The position numbers were made by a program, and so were the translations under genes. The notes below the pieces were generated by a model. The model saw nothing but the letters and a program-made list of their open reading frames with translations. It searched no databases and was not told the DNA's origin. From Methylovirgula sp. 4M-Z18 (lineage in GTDB: Bacteria > Pseudomonadota > Alphaproteobacteria > Rhizobiales > Beijerinckiaceae), in NCBI RefSeq assembly GCF_037890675.1, contig NZ_CP149574.1, positions 62,001-126,000 of the forward strand: a stretch of DNA of 64,000 nt, in the 5' to 3' direction. Positions 9,882-18,758 of this stretch are shown in pieces (position 1 is the first letter of the stretch; every line of letters begins with the position of its first letter).

Positions 9882-9943
9882 TATGATGTCAATTTGATAT
9901 GATGTGGTCATATCGTAATTGACATTATGATGTCAATATTGAT
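9882..9943. promoter_or_regulatory. palindromic operator region between MarR and ABM genes
   Basis: TGTCAATTTGATATGA (9887-9902) and TCATATCGTAATTGACA (9908-9924) form an inverted repeat with a one-base offset. A third half-site, TGTCAATATTGA, lies at 9931-9942 as a direct repeat of the first. The region is AT-rich and fills the gap between divergent genes, the typical place for a MarR autoregulatory operator. That the neighbouring MarR protein binds here is inference. Confidence 0.7.
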
Positions 9944-9955
9944 TTATGGTGACAA

Positions 9956-10432
9956 ATGAACGAAGCGGCCAGAACCGAGGCAGGCGAAGCCTTGACCGAA
10001 CTGATCCTCAGCCTGTTCCGGGCGAACAATCTGACCCTCGCCTGGGGAGACATGCTCGTGGCGCCCTTTGGGCTCACCAGCGCCCGCTGGCAGATCCTCG
10101 GCGCAATCGTGTTGACGGATCGGCCGCAGCCGGTGGCGTGGCTCGCCCGCGATCTGGGGGCAAACCGGCAGAACGTGCAGCGCATCGTCAACGATCTGCA
10201 CAAGGAGGGGCTCGTCGTGTTCGAGCCCAACCCGCATCACAGGCGGGCTCAGCTTGTCGTGCTGACCGACAAGGGACGGCGGGCCTTCGAGGCCGCGATC
10301 GCGGCCTACAATCCGAAGGTCAACGTGCTCGCCGCGGGGCTCCCGCTCGCGGACATCAAAACGGCGCAGCGCGTCGTGGCAACGCTAAGGGAGAGACTTC
10401 AAGAAGAGGAGGATGTTGAAGAGCACGATTAA
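9956..10432 (+). CDS. MarR-family transcriptional regulator
   Basis: A 158-residue winged-helix regulator. FGLTSARWQILGAIVL, then VAWLARDLGANRQNVQRIVNDL (helix-turn-helix) and GLVVFEPNPHHRRAQLVVLTDKGR (wing) follow the MarR layout, with N- and C-terminal helices for dimerisation. MarR proteins usually repress a divergent gene and themselves and release DNA on binding a small aromatic ligand. The divergent ABM-family gene and the repeats between them fit that scheme. Its 3' end lies 3 bases from the convergent CobW gene's stop. Confidence 0.9.
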   Translation: MNEAARTEAGEALTELILSLFRANNLTLAWGDMLVAPFGLTSARWQILGAIVLTDRPQPVAWLARDLGANRQNVQRIVNDLHKEGLVVFEPNPHHRRAQLVVLTDKGRRAFEAAIAAYNPKVNVLAAGLPLADIKTAQRVVATLRERLQEEEDVEEHD

Positions 10433-10435
10433 CCG

Positions 10436-11518
10436 CTATGGCGCGTTGTGTTGCAGCGCTTCGCTCTCCGGTGCGCCGATGCGCGGAGCGCCGGTGAAGG
10501 CGGTCCAGAGACGTTCGACGAACTCCGCCTGCAAGTCACGCAGGATGAACACCATGCGCGTCGTATGATCGCCATCCGGCCAGGCATCGAGGCGCACGGG
10601 CGGATGGAAGACATGCTGCACGCCGTGCAGCACCACCGGGCGCGACGGGTCGTCGCTCAAGGCGACGATGCCCTTCACGCGCAAGAGGTTCGGTCCGTGT
10701 GCGGCGCGGAGCAATTCCAGAAACATGTCGAAGCCGCCGGGCGCGATCGGTGTTGCGCTGCGCAGACAATGGGCCTGGATCCGCGCATCGTGCCGGTTCA
10801 CGTCCTGCTCGTGATGGTGATGATCGTGGTCGTGATGGTGTGCTTCGACGCTTTCCGCATTGAGCCAGCGCGCGACATCGGGGCTCTTGGTGTTGGGATT
10901 ATAGAGCCCCGCATCCAGCAGCGCCGCCGCATCGGCCTCGCGCACGTCGAGAATCCTTGCGGCCGGATTGAGACGAGCAAGTCGCGCGCGCAACGCTGCC
11001 GTTTCCGGCGCGAGATCGGTCTTGGTCAACACCAGGCGGTCGGCGACGGCGGCCTGTTTCACCGCTTCCTCATGCGCGTCGAGGGTCGTTGCGCCGTTCA
11101 CCGCGTCGATGAGCGTGATGACGCCGTCGAGCCGGTAGCGCAGCATCAAAAGCGGGTGGAACATGATCGTGTGCAGAACGGGCGCCGGATCGGCGAGGCC
11201 CGTGGTCTCGATAATGATGCGGCGGAACGGCGCGATGGTGCCGGCGTCGCGCCGCTTGACCAGATCCGCGAGCATATCGATGAGATCGCCGCGGATCGTG
11301 CAGCACAGGCAGCCCGAGGAGAGCAGAACCATGTCGCCGTCGACCGCTTCGATCAGCAGATGGTCGAGGCCGATTTCGCCGAATTCGTTGATCAGCACCA
11401 TCGTGTCGCGCAGCGCCGGATCGCTCAGCAGGCGATTGAGCAGCGTGGTCTTGCCCGCGCCCAGGAAGCCGGTCACGATGTTGAGCGGGATGGGCGCGCG
11501 CGGCGCAACGGCGGTCAT
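10436..11518 (-). CDS. CobW/ZNG-type GTP-binding metal chaperone
   Basis: A 360-residue G3E GTPase. The N-terminus carries the P-loop GFLGAGKTT, then the metal-binding CLCC motif (CxCC) and INEFGEIGLDH. A histidine-rich loop (HHHDHDHHHH) lies in the middle, before the CobW C-terminal domain. The family delivers zinc or cobalt to client enzymes; CxCC plus a His-rich loop suggests zinc, but cobalt cannot be excluded. The start is the ATG at 11518: the open frame extends much further upstream, but that extension runs antisense through eamA and is not protein-like. It lies 8 bases behind eamA, the last gene of a three-gene operon. Confidence 0.9.
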   Translation of the reverse strand: MTAVAPRAPIPLNIVTGFLGAGKTTLLNRLLSDPALRDTMVLINEFGEIGLDHLLIEAVDGDMVLLSSGCLCCTIRGDLIDMLADLVKRRDAGTIAPFRRIIIETTGLADPAPVLHTIMFHPLLMLRYRLDGVITLIDAVNGATTLDAHEEAVKQAAVADRLVLTKTDLAPETAALRARLARLNPAARILDVREADAAALLDAGLYNPNTKSPDVARWLNAESVEAHHHDHDHHHHEQDVNRHDARIQAHCLRSATPIAPGGFDMFLELLRAAHGPNLLRVKGIVALSDDPSRPVVLHGVQHVFHPPVRLDAWPDGDHTTRMVFILRDLQAEFVERLWTAFTGAPRIGAPESEALQHNAP

Positions 11519-11526
11519 GCGGTCTC

Positions 11527-12432
11527 TCAAATCTCTCTGGTGCGATCGCTCAAGATATTGAGCGCGACGGCGGCGATGACAAGCGCCGAGCCCGCATATT
11601 GCGCAAGGCCCAGCCGCTCGTCGAGCAGCCACGCCGCCGCGAGGGTCGCCGTCACCGGTTCGAAACACGAGATCAGGCCGATCAGCGCCGCCGGAATCAG
11701 CCGCGCGCCGCGGATCTGGAAGGCAAAGCCGAACAGATAGAGCAGGATCGTCATGGCGCTCGGCCACCAGGCGGCGGCGAATGCGGCAGGCGTGGGCAAG
11801 CGGCCGGTCGAGGCCGCGATCAGCAAGGCCACGGGTAGAATGATGACCTGCACCCAGAACATCGTCGCGAGGCCGCCGCCGCCCGGCGCGCGAGCGGCGA
11901 AAAACATCTGCGCGGTGGCCGCGCCCGAGGCGAGGGTCGCGAGCGTCAGGCCGCGCCAATCCAACGATTGAAACGATGGGCCGACGGCTAAGGCGATGCC
12001 GGCAAAGGCAAGGGCGAAAACCACGAGCGTGAGCGGCCGCAACCTGGTGCCGTCAATCAGCGGGCTGAGGAGGAGAACGAGCGTCGGATAGGTGTAGAAA
12101 ATCATCACCGCCACGCCGACCGGGATGAAGGCGACCGACGACAGATAGCATATGCCGACAAGCGCGGAGGCGATACCGAGGCCGATGAGTTTGGCGCGCT
12201 CGCGGCGGGCAATGCCGAGCGGCGTCCGCGTGCTCCAGGCGGCAGCTGCGATCAGGGCGAGGGCAATGAAGACGCGGAGCGCGGCAATATCGGGGCCGCG
12301 GACGCCGCCGAAAGAGGCCTCCCGCGCGTAGGGAGCATTCGTGCCGTAGCACAGGGCCGCGCCGAAAATCAGCGCCATGCCTTTGCCCTTCGAGGCGGAG
12401 GCGCGCGCTGCCGCCTCTTCGGCGGTGCTCAC
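11527..12432 (-). CDS. EamA/DMT-family transporter
   Basis: A 301-residue membrane protein with about ten hydrophobic segments arranged as two EamA repeats, characteristic of drug/metabolite exporters of the DMT superfamily (RhaT/YdcZ-like). The GVAVMIFYTYPTLVLLLSPL and LIGLISCFEPVTATLAAAWL segments are the conserved repeat ends. The substrate is unknown; amino acids or other metabolites are usual. It starts with GTG at 12432, overlapping the stop of the carboxypeptidase gene by 4 bases, so it is translationally coupled to it. Confidence 0.9.
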   Translation of the reverse strand: MSTAEEAAARASASKGKGMALIFGAALCYGTNAPYAREASFGGVRGPDIAALRVFIALALIAAAAWSTRTPLGIARRERAKLIGLGIASALVGICYLSSVAFIPVGVAVMIFYTYPTLVLLLSPLIDGTRLRPLTLVVFALAFAGIALAVGPSFQSLDWRGLTLATLASGAATAQMFFAARAPGGGGLATMFWVQVIILPVALLIAASTGRLPTPAAFAAAWWPSAMTILLYLFGFAFQIRGARLIPAALIGLISCFEPVTATLAAAWLLDERLGLAQYAGSALVIAAVALNILSDRTREI

Positions 12433-13802
12433 GGATTGGTCGCGGGCTTCTTCGGCTTGATCTTGCCTTTCGGCTTCACCGGCGGCTGCGGCGCTTTAGC
12501 CTCGCTCTGGGCGAGTTTGGTATGCGGTTTGACATGCGCCACCTTCGCCTTCGCGCCTTTCTTCGCGGGCTCCTCGACGAGCCGCAGCGGCTGGGCGTAC
12601 GGATCCTCGGCGCTGAGCGGGTTGCCGTTTATCTTGGCCTTTTGCTGCGCATAGGCGGTGGTGGCCGCCGGTTCCGCATTCGCATCCGTCTTGCCGCGTT
12701 TCGTGCCTGGGCTCGCGCCGGCGACAGCGCCGGTCCAGCCCGGTGCCGGGCCGATATAGACATGTTCCGGCGTGAAGACCGGGCGCTCGCGGCTGGCGAT
12801 TTCCATTCCGCTGGCGCCGGACGACTGGGTGCCGCCGAACAGGAAGAAGTTGCGGCCGCCGGTCTTGTCGCTGCCGGAGACGTTGATGGCGGCCGAGTCA
12901 TCCTCGAGATCCGCGACATAATTGCCGTGATGGCCGGCGCAGGCCGTGCCATGCATATCCGGCGGCGACCCGCCGACCGGACTCAGGCTCTCGAGTGACC
13001 CGCTGCCGCTCGACGAGCCAAAGGCATTTTCGAGCAAATCCGCCGCCCGGGCATTGCGTTCCTTGGCCGAGGGCGAGCCGAGCACGACGGCGATCAGGTG
13101 ACGGCTGCCATGGGTAGCGCTCGCCACCACATTGAAGCCGGCGGCGCAGGTGAAGCCGGTCTTCATGCCGTCGGCGCCGGGATAGCGTCCGAGCAGGCCA
13201 TTGTGATTGGCAATGATGCGGCCGTTGAGTTCGAGCGCGCCGATGTCGTAAAGCCCCGCTTCGTCGGGGAAGTCGGCATAGAGCGCGCGGGCAAGGATCG
13301 CCATGTCGCGCGCCGAGGTGTAATGGTCCGCTGCCGGCAGGCCGTTCGGATTGACGAAATGCGAATCCTGCATGCCGAGCTTTGCGGCGGTCCGGTTCAT
13401 CTCGCCGGCGAAGCCCTCGACCGACCCGTCGACGCCTTCGGCCACCGTAATGGCAAGATCATTGGCCGATTTCACCATCAGCATCTTCAGCGCATTGTCG
13501 AGTGTGACTTCGGTGCCCGGTCTGAAGCCCATTTTCGACGGCGGCATCCGCGCGGCGCGGGCCGAGACGATCATCGGCGTATCCATGGTCATCCGCCCTT
13601 CGCGCACCGCATTCAGCGCGACATAGACGGTCATGAGCTTGGTGATGGAGGCGGGGTACCAGGGCCGTGTCGCGTCTTGGCTGTACAGGACCTGGCCGGA
13701 ATCGGCATCGACGACAACAGCGGGATTGGCGAGCGCGGGGACGGACACTGCGGCAAGTGCGGCAACGGAAACGGAAAGGCGCAGCAGCAAGGCGCGGATC
13801 AT
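12429..13802 (-). CDS. D-alanyl-D-alanine carboxypeptidase (penicillin-binding protein, DacF/PBP5 type)
   Basis: A 457-residue serine peptidase of family S11 that trims pentapeptides of peptidoglycan in the periplasm. All three catalytic motifs are present: SITK (Ser52, Lys55), SAN (112-114) and KTG (214-216). A hydrophobic N-terminal segment ending in ALA acts as the signal peptide (about 25 residues). After the catalytic domain come about 200 residues rich in Gly/Ser and then Lys/Pro/Ala, ending in a basic KPKGKIKPKK tail in place of the PBP5 membrane-anchor helix; that tail may bind the wall or an acidic partner. First gene of the dac-eamA-cobW operon. Confidence 0.92.
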   Translation of the reverse strand: MIRALLLRLSVSVAALAAVSVPALANPAVVVDADSGQVLYSQDATRPWYPASITKLMTVYVALNAVREGRMTMDTPMIVSARAARMPPSKMGFRPGTEVTLDNALKMLMVKSANDLAITVAEGVDGSVEGFAGEMNRTAAKLGMQDSHFVNPNGLPAADHYTSARDMAILARALYADFPDEAGLYDIGALELNGRIIANHNGLLGRYPGADGMKTGFTCAAGFNVVASATHGSRHLIAVVLGSPSAKERNARAADLLENAFGSSSGSGSLESLSPVGGSPPDMHGTACAGHHGNYVADLEDDSAAINVSGSDKTGGRNFFLFGGTQSSGASGMEIASRERPVFTPEHVYIGPAPGWTGAVAGASPGTKRGKTDANAEPAATTAYAQQKAKINGNPLSAEDPYAQPLRLVEEPAKKGAKAKVAHVKPHTKLAQSEAKAPQPPVKPKGKIKPKKPATNP

Positions 13803-14008
13803 GCGTGAATACCCCAGAAATCAGCCGACATCGATAGCCCTTGGCGTCCGTGTTACAGGGCGAAGGCCCGAAAGGAAAGGCGGTTTTAAGGCGTCTTGCG
13901 CGCCAAATGGGGCAATTTGGCGGCACGAGGCAGTAGGAATTGGCCGCATAAGGCAGATGCGAAATCGCCAAGGCTCCCTATAATGAAGGGCAAACCACGG
14001 AGGATTTC

Positions 14009-15175
14009 ATGAGCGTCGCGATCACGGGCTGGGCCCATCTGCCATTCGGTAAGCACGAGAATGAAACCGTCGAGAGCATGATCGTGAAGGCTGCGGACCA
14101 GGCTCTGGCCCATGCGGAAGTCGCGGCCGACGACATCGACGAGATCTATCTCGGCCATTTCAACGCCGGTTTCAGCCCGCAGGATTTCACCGCCTCGCTG
14201 GTGCTCCAGGCCAATCCGGCCCTGCGCTTCAAGCCGGCGACGCGGGTCGAAAATGCCTGTGCGACCGGCAGCGCTGCCGTGGCGCAGGCGATCAAGACGA
14301 TCGATGCGCGCCGCGCCAAGCGCGTTCTGGTGGTCGGCGTCGAGCAGATGACCAAGACGCCCGGCCCCGAAATCGGCAAGAACCTGCTCAAAGCCTCCTA
14401 TCTGCCCGAGGACGGCGACATCGCGGGCGGCTTTGCTGGCGTGTTCGGCCAGATCGCGGGCCAATATTTCCAGCGCTACGGCGATCAGTCCGACGCCCTG
14501 GCGATGATCGCCGCGAAAAACCACAAGAACGGCGTCGCCAATCCTTACGCGCAGATGCGCCGCGACGTCGGCTATGACTTCTGCCGCCAGGAAAGCGACA
14601 AGAACCCGTATGTCGCCGGGCCCCTGAAGCGCACCGATTGCTCGCTGGTCTCGGACGGCGCGGCGGCCCTCGTGCTCACCGACATCGATACCGCGCTTCA
14701 AGCCAAACGCGCCGTGATGTTCCGCGCCAACCAGCACGCGCAAGATTTCCTGCCCATGTCGAAGCGCGACATCCTCGATTTCGAGGGCTGTGCGGTTGCC
14801 TGGCGCCAGGCGCTGGAGCAGGCGCGCCTCAAGCTCGACGACCTCTCCTTCGTCGAGACGCACGATTGCTTCACCATCGCCGAACTGATCGAATACGAGG
14901 CGATGGGCCTTGCGCCGAAAGGGCGTGGCGCCGACGTGATCAAGGATGGCACGACATCGATGCAGGGCCGCCTGCCGATCAATCCGTCCGGCGGGTTGAA
15001 GTCCAAGGGCCATCCCATCGGCGCGACCGGCGTCTCGATGCATGTGCTCTCGGCCATGCAGCTCTGCGGCGAGGCGGGCGACATGCAGGTGCCACAAGCC
15101 AAGCTCGCCGGCATCTTCAACATGGGCGGCGCGGCGGTCGCCAATTACGTGAGCATTCTGGAGCGGTTGCGCTAA
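14009..15175 (+). CDS. thiolase / acetyl-CoA acetyltransferase family
   Basis: A 388-residue thiolase-fold protein. The nucleophilic Cys is in ENACATGSAA (Cys84), and the C-terminal half has the conserved His in GGLKSKGHPIGATG (about residue 335). Length and motif spelling place it with SCP2-thiolase-like acetyl-CoA acetyltransferases rather than classical PhaA/FadA, because the usual C-terminal CxG motif is replaced by NMGGAAVANYV. The substrate is therefore uncertain; a role in lipid or polyketide-like carbon chain metabolism is inference. AGGA (about 14000-14003) precedes ATG 14009. It is divergent from the dac operon and stands alone. Confidence 0.88.
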   Translation: MSVAITGWAHLPFGKHENETVESMIVKAADQALAHAEVAADDIDEIYLGHFNAGFSPQDFTASLVLQANPALRFKPATRVENACATGSAAVAQAIKTIDARRAKRVLVVGVEQMTKTPGPEIGKNLLKASYLPEDGDIAGGFAGVFGQIAGQYFQRYGDQSDALAMIAAKNHKNGVANPYAQMRRDVGYDFCRQESDKNPYVAGPLKRTDCSLVSDGAAALVLTDIDTALQAKRAVMFRANQHAQDFLPMSKRDILDFEGCAVAWRQALEQARLKLDDLSFVETHDCFTIAELIEYEAMGLAPKGRGADVIKDGTTSMQGRLPINPSGGLKSKGHPIGATGVSMHVLSAMQLCGEAGDMQVPQAKLAGIFNMGGAAVANYVSILERLR

Positions 15176-15212
15176 CGGAATGATTTAGGAAGGAAGAAGC
15201 GACGGGGTACGT

Positions 15213-15339
15213 CCGTCATTGCGAGCGAAGCGAAGCAATCCATCTCCCATTCTATCCAATCTAGTCGCATGAGGCCGGCGTGCGCAGACAGTTCGCCGGT
15301 GGATGGATTGCTTCGTCGCTGCGCTCCTCGCAATGACGG
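15213..15339. repeat. intergenic inverted-repeat element, 127 bp (copy A)
   Basis: The left arm begins CCGTCATTGCGAGCGAAG and the right arm ends CTCCTCGCAATGACGG. The arms are about 32-39 bases and complementary except for small differences, with a spacer of about 56 bases. A related element lies at 48611-48776. Such palindromic units recur in intergenic regions of many Hyphomicrobiales genomes and fold into long hairpins. Function unknown. Confidence 0.85.
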
Positions 15340-15427
15340 TTCACCTAGTCGTCAATTCTCCTGCGCCTTTTGGCATCTCTCCAGCGTCTTTCGCCAGACT
15401 TTTTCCCACCAAACCATCGGACCCCTC

Positions 15428-16135
15428 ATGGCAGACCTTTCGCATTTCCCCATCACCAAGCGTTGGCCCGCAGAACATCCCGACCGCTTGCAACTCTATT
15501 CGTTGCCGACGCCCAATGGCGTGAAAGTCTCGATCATGCTTGAGGAAATCGGTCTGCCGTATGAGCCGCATCGCATCGACATCGGCAAGAACGAAAGCTG
15601 GCTCCCGGAATATTTAGCGCTCAACCCCAACGGCAAGATTCCGGCGATCATCGATCCCGATGGGCCCGGCGGCAAGGCGCTCGGCCTGTTCGAATCCGGT
15701 GCGATCCTGCTCTATCTCGCCGAAAAAACGGGCCGCTTGCTGCCGCACGATCCGGCGGCGCGCTACCAGACGATTCAATGGGTGTTCTTTCAGATGGCGT
15801 CGATCGGCCCGATCTTCGGCCAGGTCGGCTATTTCTACAAATTCGCCGGCCGCGAGATCGAGGACAAACGGCCGCTCGAACGCTACCGCGCCGAATCCGA
15901 GCGCCTGCTCGGCGTGCTCGAGACGCAGCTCGAAGGCCGCGAGTGGATCATGGGCACGGATTATACGATCGCCGATATTGCCTCGCTCGGCTGGGTGCGC
16001 AATCTCGTCGGCTTTTACGGCGCACGGGAGATCGTCCATTACGACAAGCTGAAGCGTGTGCCGCAATGGCTTGAACGCGCCCTCGCGCGTCCTGCGGTCG
16101 AACGCGGGTTGACGATCCCCGGTCAGACACCCTGA
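15428..16135 (+). CDS. glutathione S-transferase, nu-class (YghU/YfcG-like)
   Basis: A 235-residue GST. The N-terminal thioredoxin-like half has LQLYSLPTPNGVKVSIMLEE, the nu-class pattern where Thr/Asn replace the usual Ser/Tyr. ALNPNGKIPAI and ESGAILLYLAEK follow (glutathione site). The C-terminal helical half carries the YTIADIASLGW N-cap box. E. coli relatives reduce disulfides using two bound glutathiones. The start ATG 15428 is chosen because the upstream open frame overlaps the intergenic repeat. A strong terminator follows at 16169. Confidence 0.9.
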   Translation: MADLSHFPITKRWPAEHPDRLQLYSLPTPNGVKVSIMLEEIGLPYEPHRIDIGKNESWLPEYLALNPNGKIPAIIDPDGPGGKALGLFESGAILLYLAEKTGRLLPHDPAARYQTIQWVFFQMASIGPIFGQVGYFYKFAGREIEDKRPLERYRAESERLLGVLETQLEGREWIMGTDYTIADIASLGWVRNLVGFYGAREIVHYDKLKRVPQWLERALARPAVERGLTIPGQTP

Positions 16136-16168
16136 GGCAAGAAACCCATATCGAATCTGCGCCTTGGC

Positions 16169-16204
16169 GCCCGAGCCGGCAAAGCTGGCTCGGGCTTCCT
16201 TTTT
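16169..16204 (+). terminator. rho-independent terminator after the GST gene
   Basis: GCCCGAGCC pairs with GGCTCGGGC, extended inward by GC/GC, and is followed by TTCCTTTTTG. The position is 34 bases after the GST stop. Confidence 0.85.
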
Positions 16205-16230
16205 GTTCGGCGTGTGGAAGCCGGCGCCGC

Positions 16231-17502
16231 TCACACCAGCGGCAGCAGATAGTCCGGAATCTCGATCGGACTTGACGGCACCAGGCTTGCCACCGACACG
16301 TGCGGCCAGCTCAATGCGGCGAAATTCAAGATCACTTTCTGCGTGTATTGAATCTGCGTCGTCTTCATCTTGATCTTGCCGCCGGGAAAGCGTTTGCCGG
16401 GAATGAATGGCACTGAAGCGACAAAGCTCGGCGTCAGCGGGACCTTCGGGACCGTCGCGATCGGCTGGAGCACGACAGGCGGCGATCCCGCCAAGAGTTC
16501 CGGCACGTCAATCTCGTATTCGACCGTTTCGATCCAGAATACCGCGTCCATTTGCAGCGATTGCGCGTTGGGCCCGACGGCACTGGGCGGCGGATTGGGA
16601 ACACCTTGCAGGAAGGCAATGTTATCGGTGCCGCCGCCGAAGTCCGGGGTAATCGGCGGCGGTGGAGTCGTGGGCGTCGCGCCGCCGCGCAACGGGCCGC
16701 CGAACAGCGGCGCGGCCGTATTGGTCGAGATGCCGATGACGATTGTTTCGGTAATGGTTTGATGTTGGATCTGGTCGCGCAGCACCGTGTTGGGGTCGTC
16801 CAGCATGGCTTGGGTGATCGTGCCGGCGGCGATGAAGGGCGCTAGATTCTGCGGCAGTCGCGGCGTTGCCGCATTGGTCGCGGTCTGACTTGCAAACCTG
16901 ATCTTGTTCAGCGGCTTCCCGCCGGCAAAGGGGGTGATATCCACCGGGTCGATCTTCGGCGGACCGGCCACCGCCGCGACCACGGTTCCTTGCGCGACAA
17001 TCGTGGTGCCGTGCGGAATCGAGGCCATACGCGCGACGGTCTGGGGTTCGTTCGGCGTGGTCGTCGCCGGCACGCTGAGCCACAGGCCGGGCTCGAAGTG
17101 AATACCCGTCGCCGGAAGCGTCGTCACGTCGTTGATGGTCTGCAAATACGGGACGCCGTTGAGAAAAATATCGCCCTGCGGATCGGTGCCGCGGTTGGGA
17201 ATCGAGCCGAGGCTCGTCTCGAAAGACAATGTCTCCTCGGTCAAATTGAGTTCGAGGACATTGTCCGATGTGATCGGCGGCGTGAAAGGCGTCGGCGTTT
17301 TCGGATTGTCGGGCCTGAAGATCGTATTGAATCCACGCCCGGTCCAGGTGCCGACGAAAGCGCTCAGCGGTCCAAGGTTGGGCGCGATCGCGGGCGGCGG
17401 GGCCACGAGGCCGACCAACCCGAGGTTGGGATGGGTCACTTCGTGCATTTTGAAATTTAACGGCTTGGAGAATGCGGAGGTGAGAGGCGTCTGTTCAGCC
17501 AT
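16231..17502 (-). CDS. hypothetical protein, possible N-terminal nitrobindin-like barrel
   Basis: A 423-residue protein I do not recognise with confidence. Near residue 50 it has LGPLSAFVGTWTGRGF, resembling the first strand of lipocalin/nitrobindin-like heme-binding barrels, and IHFEPGLWLSVP further in fits such a barrel. The middle (about 270-310) is rich in Pro/Gly/Thr, and the C-terminal third has repeated beta-strand-like segments ending in PIEIPDYLLPLV. No signal peptide or membrane helix is visible. The ATG at 17502 is chosen because AGGAG lies 8 bases before it; an in-frame extension to 17592 has no such site. The gene stands alone. Confidence 0.55.
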   Translation of the reverse strand: MAEQTPLTSAFSKPLNFKMHEVTHPNLGLVGLVAPPPAIAPNLGPLSAFVGTWTGRGFNTIFRPDNPKTPTPFTPPITSDNVLELNLTEETLSFETSLGSIPNRGTDPQGDIFLNGVPYLQTINDVTTLPATGIHFEPGLWLSVPATTTPNEPQTVARMASIPHGTTIVAQGTVVAAVAGPPKIDPVDITPFAGGKPLNKIRFASQTATNAATPRLPQNLAPFIAAGTITQAMLDDPNTVLRDQIQHQTITETIVIGISTNTAAPLFGGPLRGGATPTTPPPPITPDFGGGTDNIAFLQGVPNPPPSAVGPNAQSLQMDAVFWIETVEYEIDVPELLAGSPPVVLQPIATVPKVPLTPSFVASVPFIPGKRFPGGKIKMKTTQIQYTQKVILNFAALSWPHVSVASLVPSSPIEIPDYLLPLV

Positions 17503-18008
17503 ATGCTTAGCTCCTGCTGCGGATGCATTGCCGCAGGCTCCGACGCGCCCACCAACCTGACAGGCGAGGGCGTTAAAGATTATCGCAGTCAATCAATCGT
17601 CGCAGCCGGTCGATCATCCGAAGTTTATTGTCCCGTCGCCTGACATCCGCACAGTTGATTGCTGCGACGGATCAGATGAGGCTTGGAGATGCGGCGAGGG
17701 AATTTGGCGGGAATCCGAGGCCATTCACAACTGGGCAATATTGCCTAAGACAAATGAACTACTACCTGCGCAAGCATGCGCGGGAATACTTCATATGCGA
17801 CCCTTGCTTCGCGCAACGGATAATGTTCGGATGCGAAACAGGCAAAGCGACACGGCCACGGCATGTGCCGTAGGGGAATTTCAGCCGCGGCGGACCGCAC
17901 CGTATAATCGCGTACCAAGACGCCGCAATGTGGCCTCGCAGGCTGTGGTCCGTTCACTGCTGACGAGCACGCGATGACATGAAATGACGGGGCACAAAAG
18001 AGACGACG
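17503..18008. other. intergenic, 506 bp, no gene seen
   Basis: An 81-codon open frame at 17628-17873 has no recognisable family or ribosome site and is not called. Two related blocks near 17594-17607 and 17658-17674 (AATCGTCGCAGC and GCTGCGACGG) are partly complementary. The region separates the hypothetical gene from pcp. Confidence 0.45.
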
Positions 18009-18686
18009 ATGCAGCACACGCAGCCTTCTTCCCCGTATCGGACGATCCTCGTTACCGGCTTCGAGCCTTTCGGCGGCGAGACGATCAACCCGTCCTGGGA
18101 GGCGGCGCGGCAGCTCGACGGCTGGGTCTACCAGGGCGCGAAAGTCGTTGCGCGGCAGATGCCTTGCGTCTTCGGCGCGGCCTATGACGCTCTTGCCGCG
18201 GCGTTGCGCGAGGTCGCGCCGCAGATCGTGATCTGCGTCGGCCAGGCGTCGAACCGAAGCGACTTTTCGGTTGAGCGCATTGCCATCAACATCGACGACG
18301 CGCGCATCCCCGACAATGCCGGCCGCCAGCCCGTGGACGTGCCGGTCGTTGCCGATGGGCCGGCCGCTTATTTCTCAAGTCTGCCGATCAAGGCCATCGT
18401 CCAAGCGGTGCGCGCCGCCGGCATTCCTGCCTCCATGTCGCAAACGGCGGGGACTTACGTGTGCAACCACCTTTTCTACGCCGCCTGCCATTTGCGGGCG
18501 ACGCGCTATGATGGTTTGCGCAAAGCCGGGTTCATCCATGTTCCGCTTTCGCCCGAACAGGCTGCGCATCACGCGGGCCACGCGTCGATGAGCATCGATA
18601 CGGTTGCGCGCGCGTTGCGCGTGACGGTTGAAACCTGCTTGAAGCGAGATGCGGATGTGACGTTGGCGGCGGGCCAAGTGAGCTGA
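18009..18686 (+). CDS. pcp: pyroglutamyl-peptidase I
   Basis: A 225-residue cysteine peptidase of family C15 that removes N-terminal pyroglutamate from peptides in the cytoplasm. The catalytic triad is visible: Glu89 in SVERIAINID, Cys152 in TAGTYVCNHLFY and His177 in GFIHVPLSP. The N-terminal VTGFEPFGGETINPSW segment is the family signature. Length is slightly above the usual 205-220. It is followed by an interrupted palindromic repeat and IS copy 1. Confidence 0.95.
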   Translation: MQHTQPSSPYRTILVTGFEPFGGETINPSWEAARQLDGWVYQGAKVVARQMPCVFGAAYDALAAALREVAPQIVICVGQASNRSDFSVERIAINIDDARIPDNAGRQPVDVPVVADGPAAYFSSLPIKAIVQAVRAAGIPASMSQTAGTYVCNHLFYAACHLRATRYDGLRKAGFIHVPLSPEQAAHHAGHASMSIDTVARALRVTVETCLKRDADVTLAAGQVS

Positions 18687-18726
18687 GTATTTTCATCGAA
18701 AACGCCTGCCAAAGTCGATCTCTTTG

Positions 18727-18758
18727 TCATTCTGGCCTTACCCCGGCATTCGGCGGAG
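18727..18758. repeat. orphan arm of a palindromic intergenic repeat (left arm)
   Basis: TCATTCTGGCCTTACCCCGG (18727-18746) followed by CATTCGG matches the block at 56912-56939 with a few differences. Both run in the same direction today. The last 8 bases (18751-18758, CGGCGGAG) abut the IS and are the reverse complement of 57006-57013. Confidence 0.75.

Noticed and set aside
11527-11959. N-terminal extension of the CobW gene across 11519-11959
   Set aside because: The extension is antisense to the EamA transporter gene and reads as Arg/Asp-rich noise; the CobW domain starts at ATG 11518.
17628-17873. 81-residue open frame between the hypothetical gene and pcp
   Set aside because: No family resemblance, no ribosome site and non-gene-like codon use.
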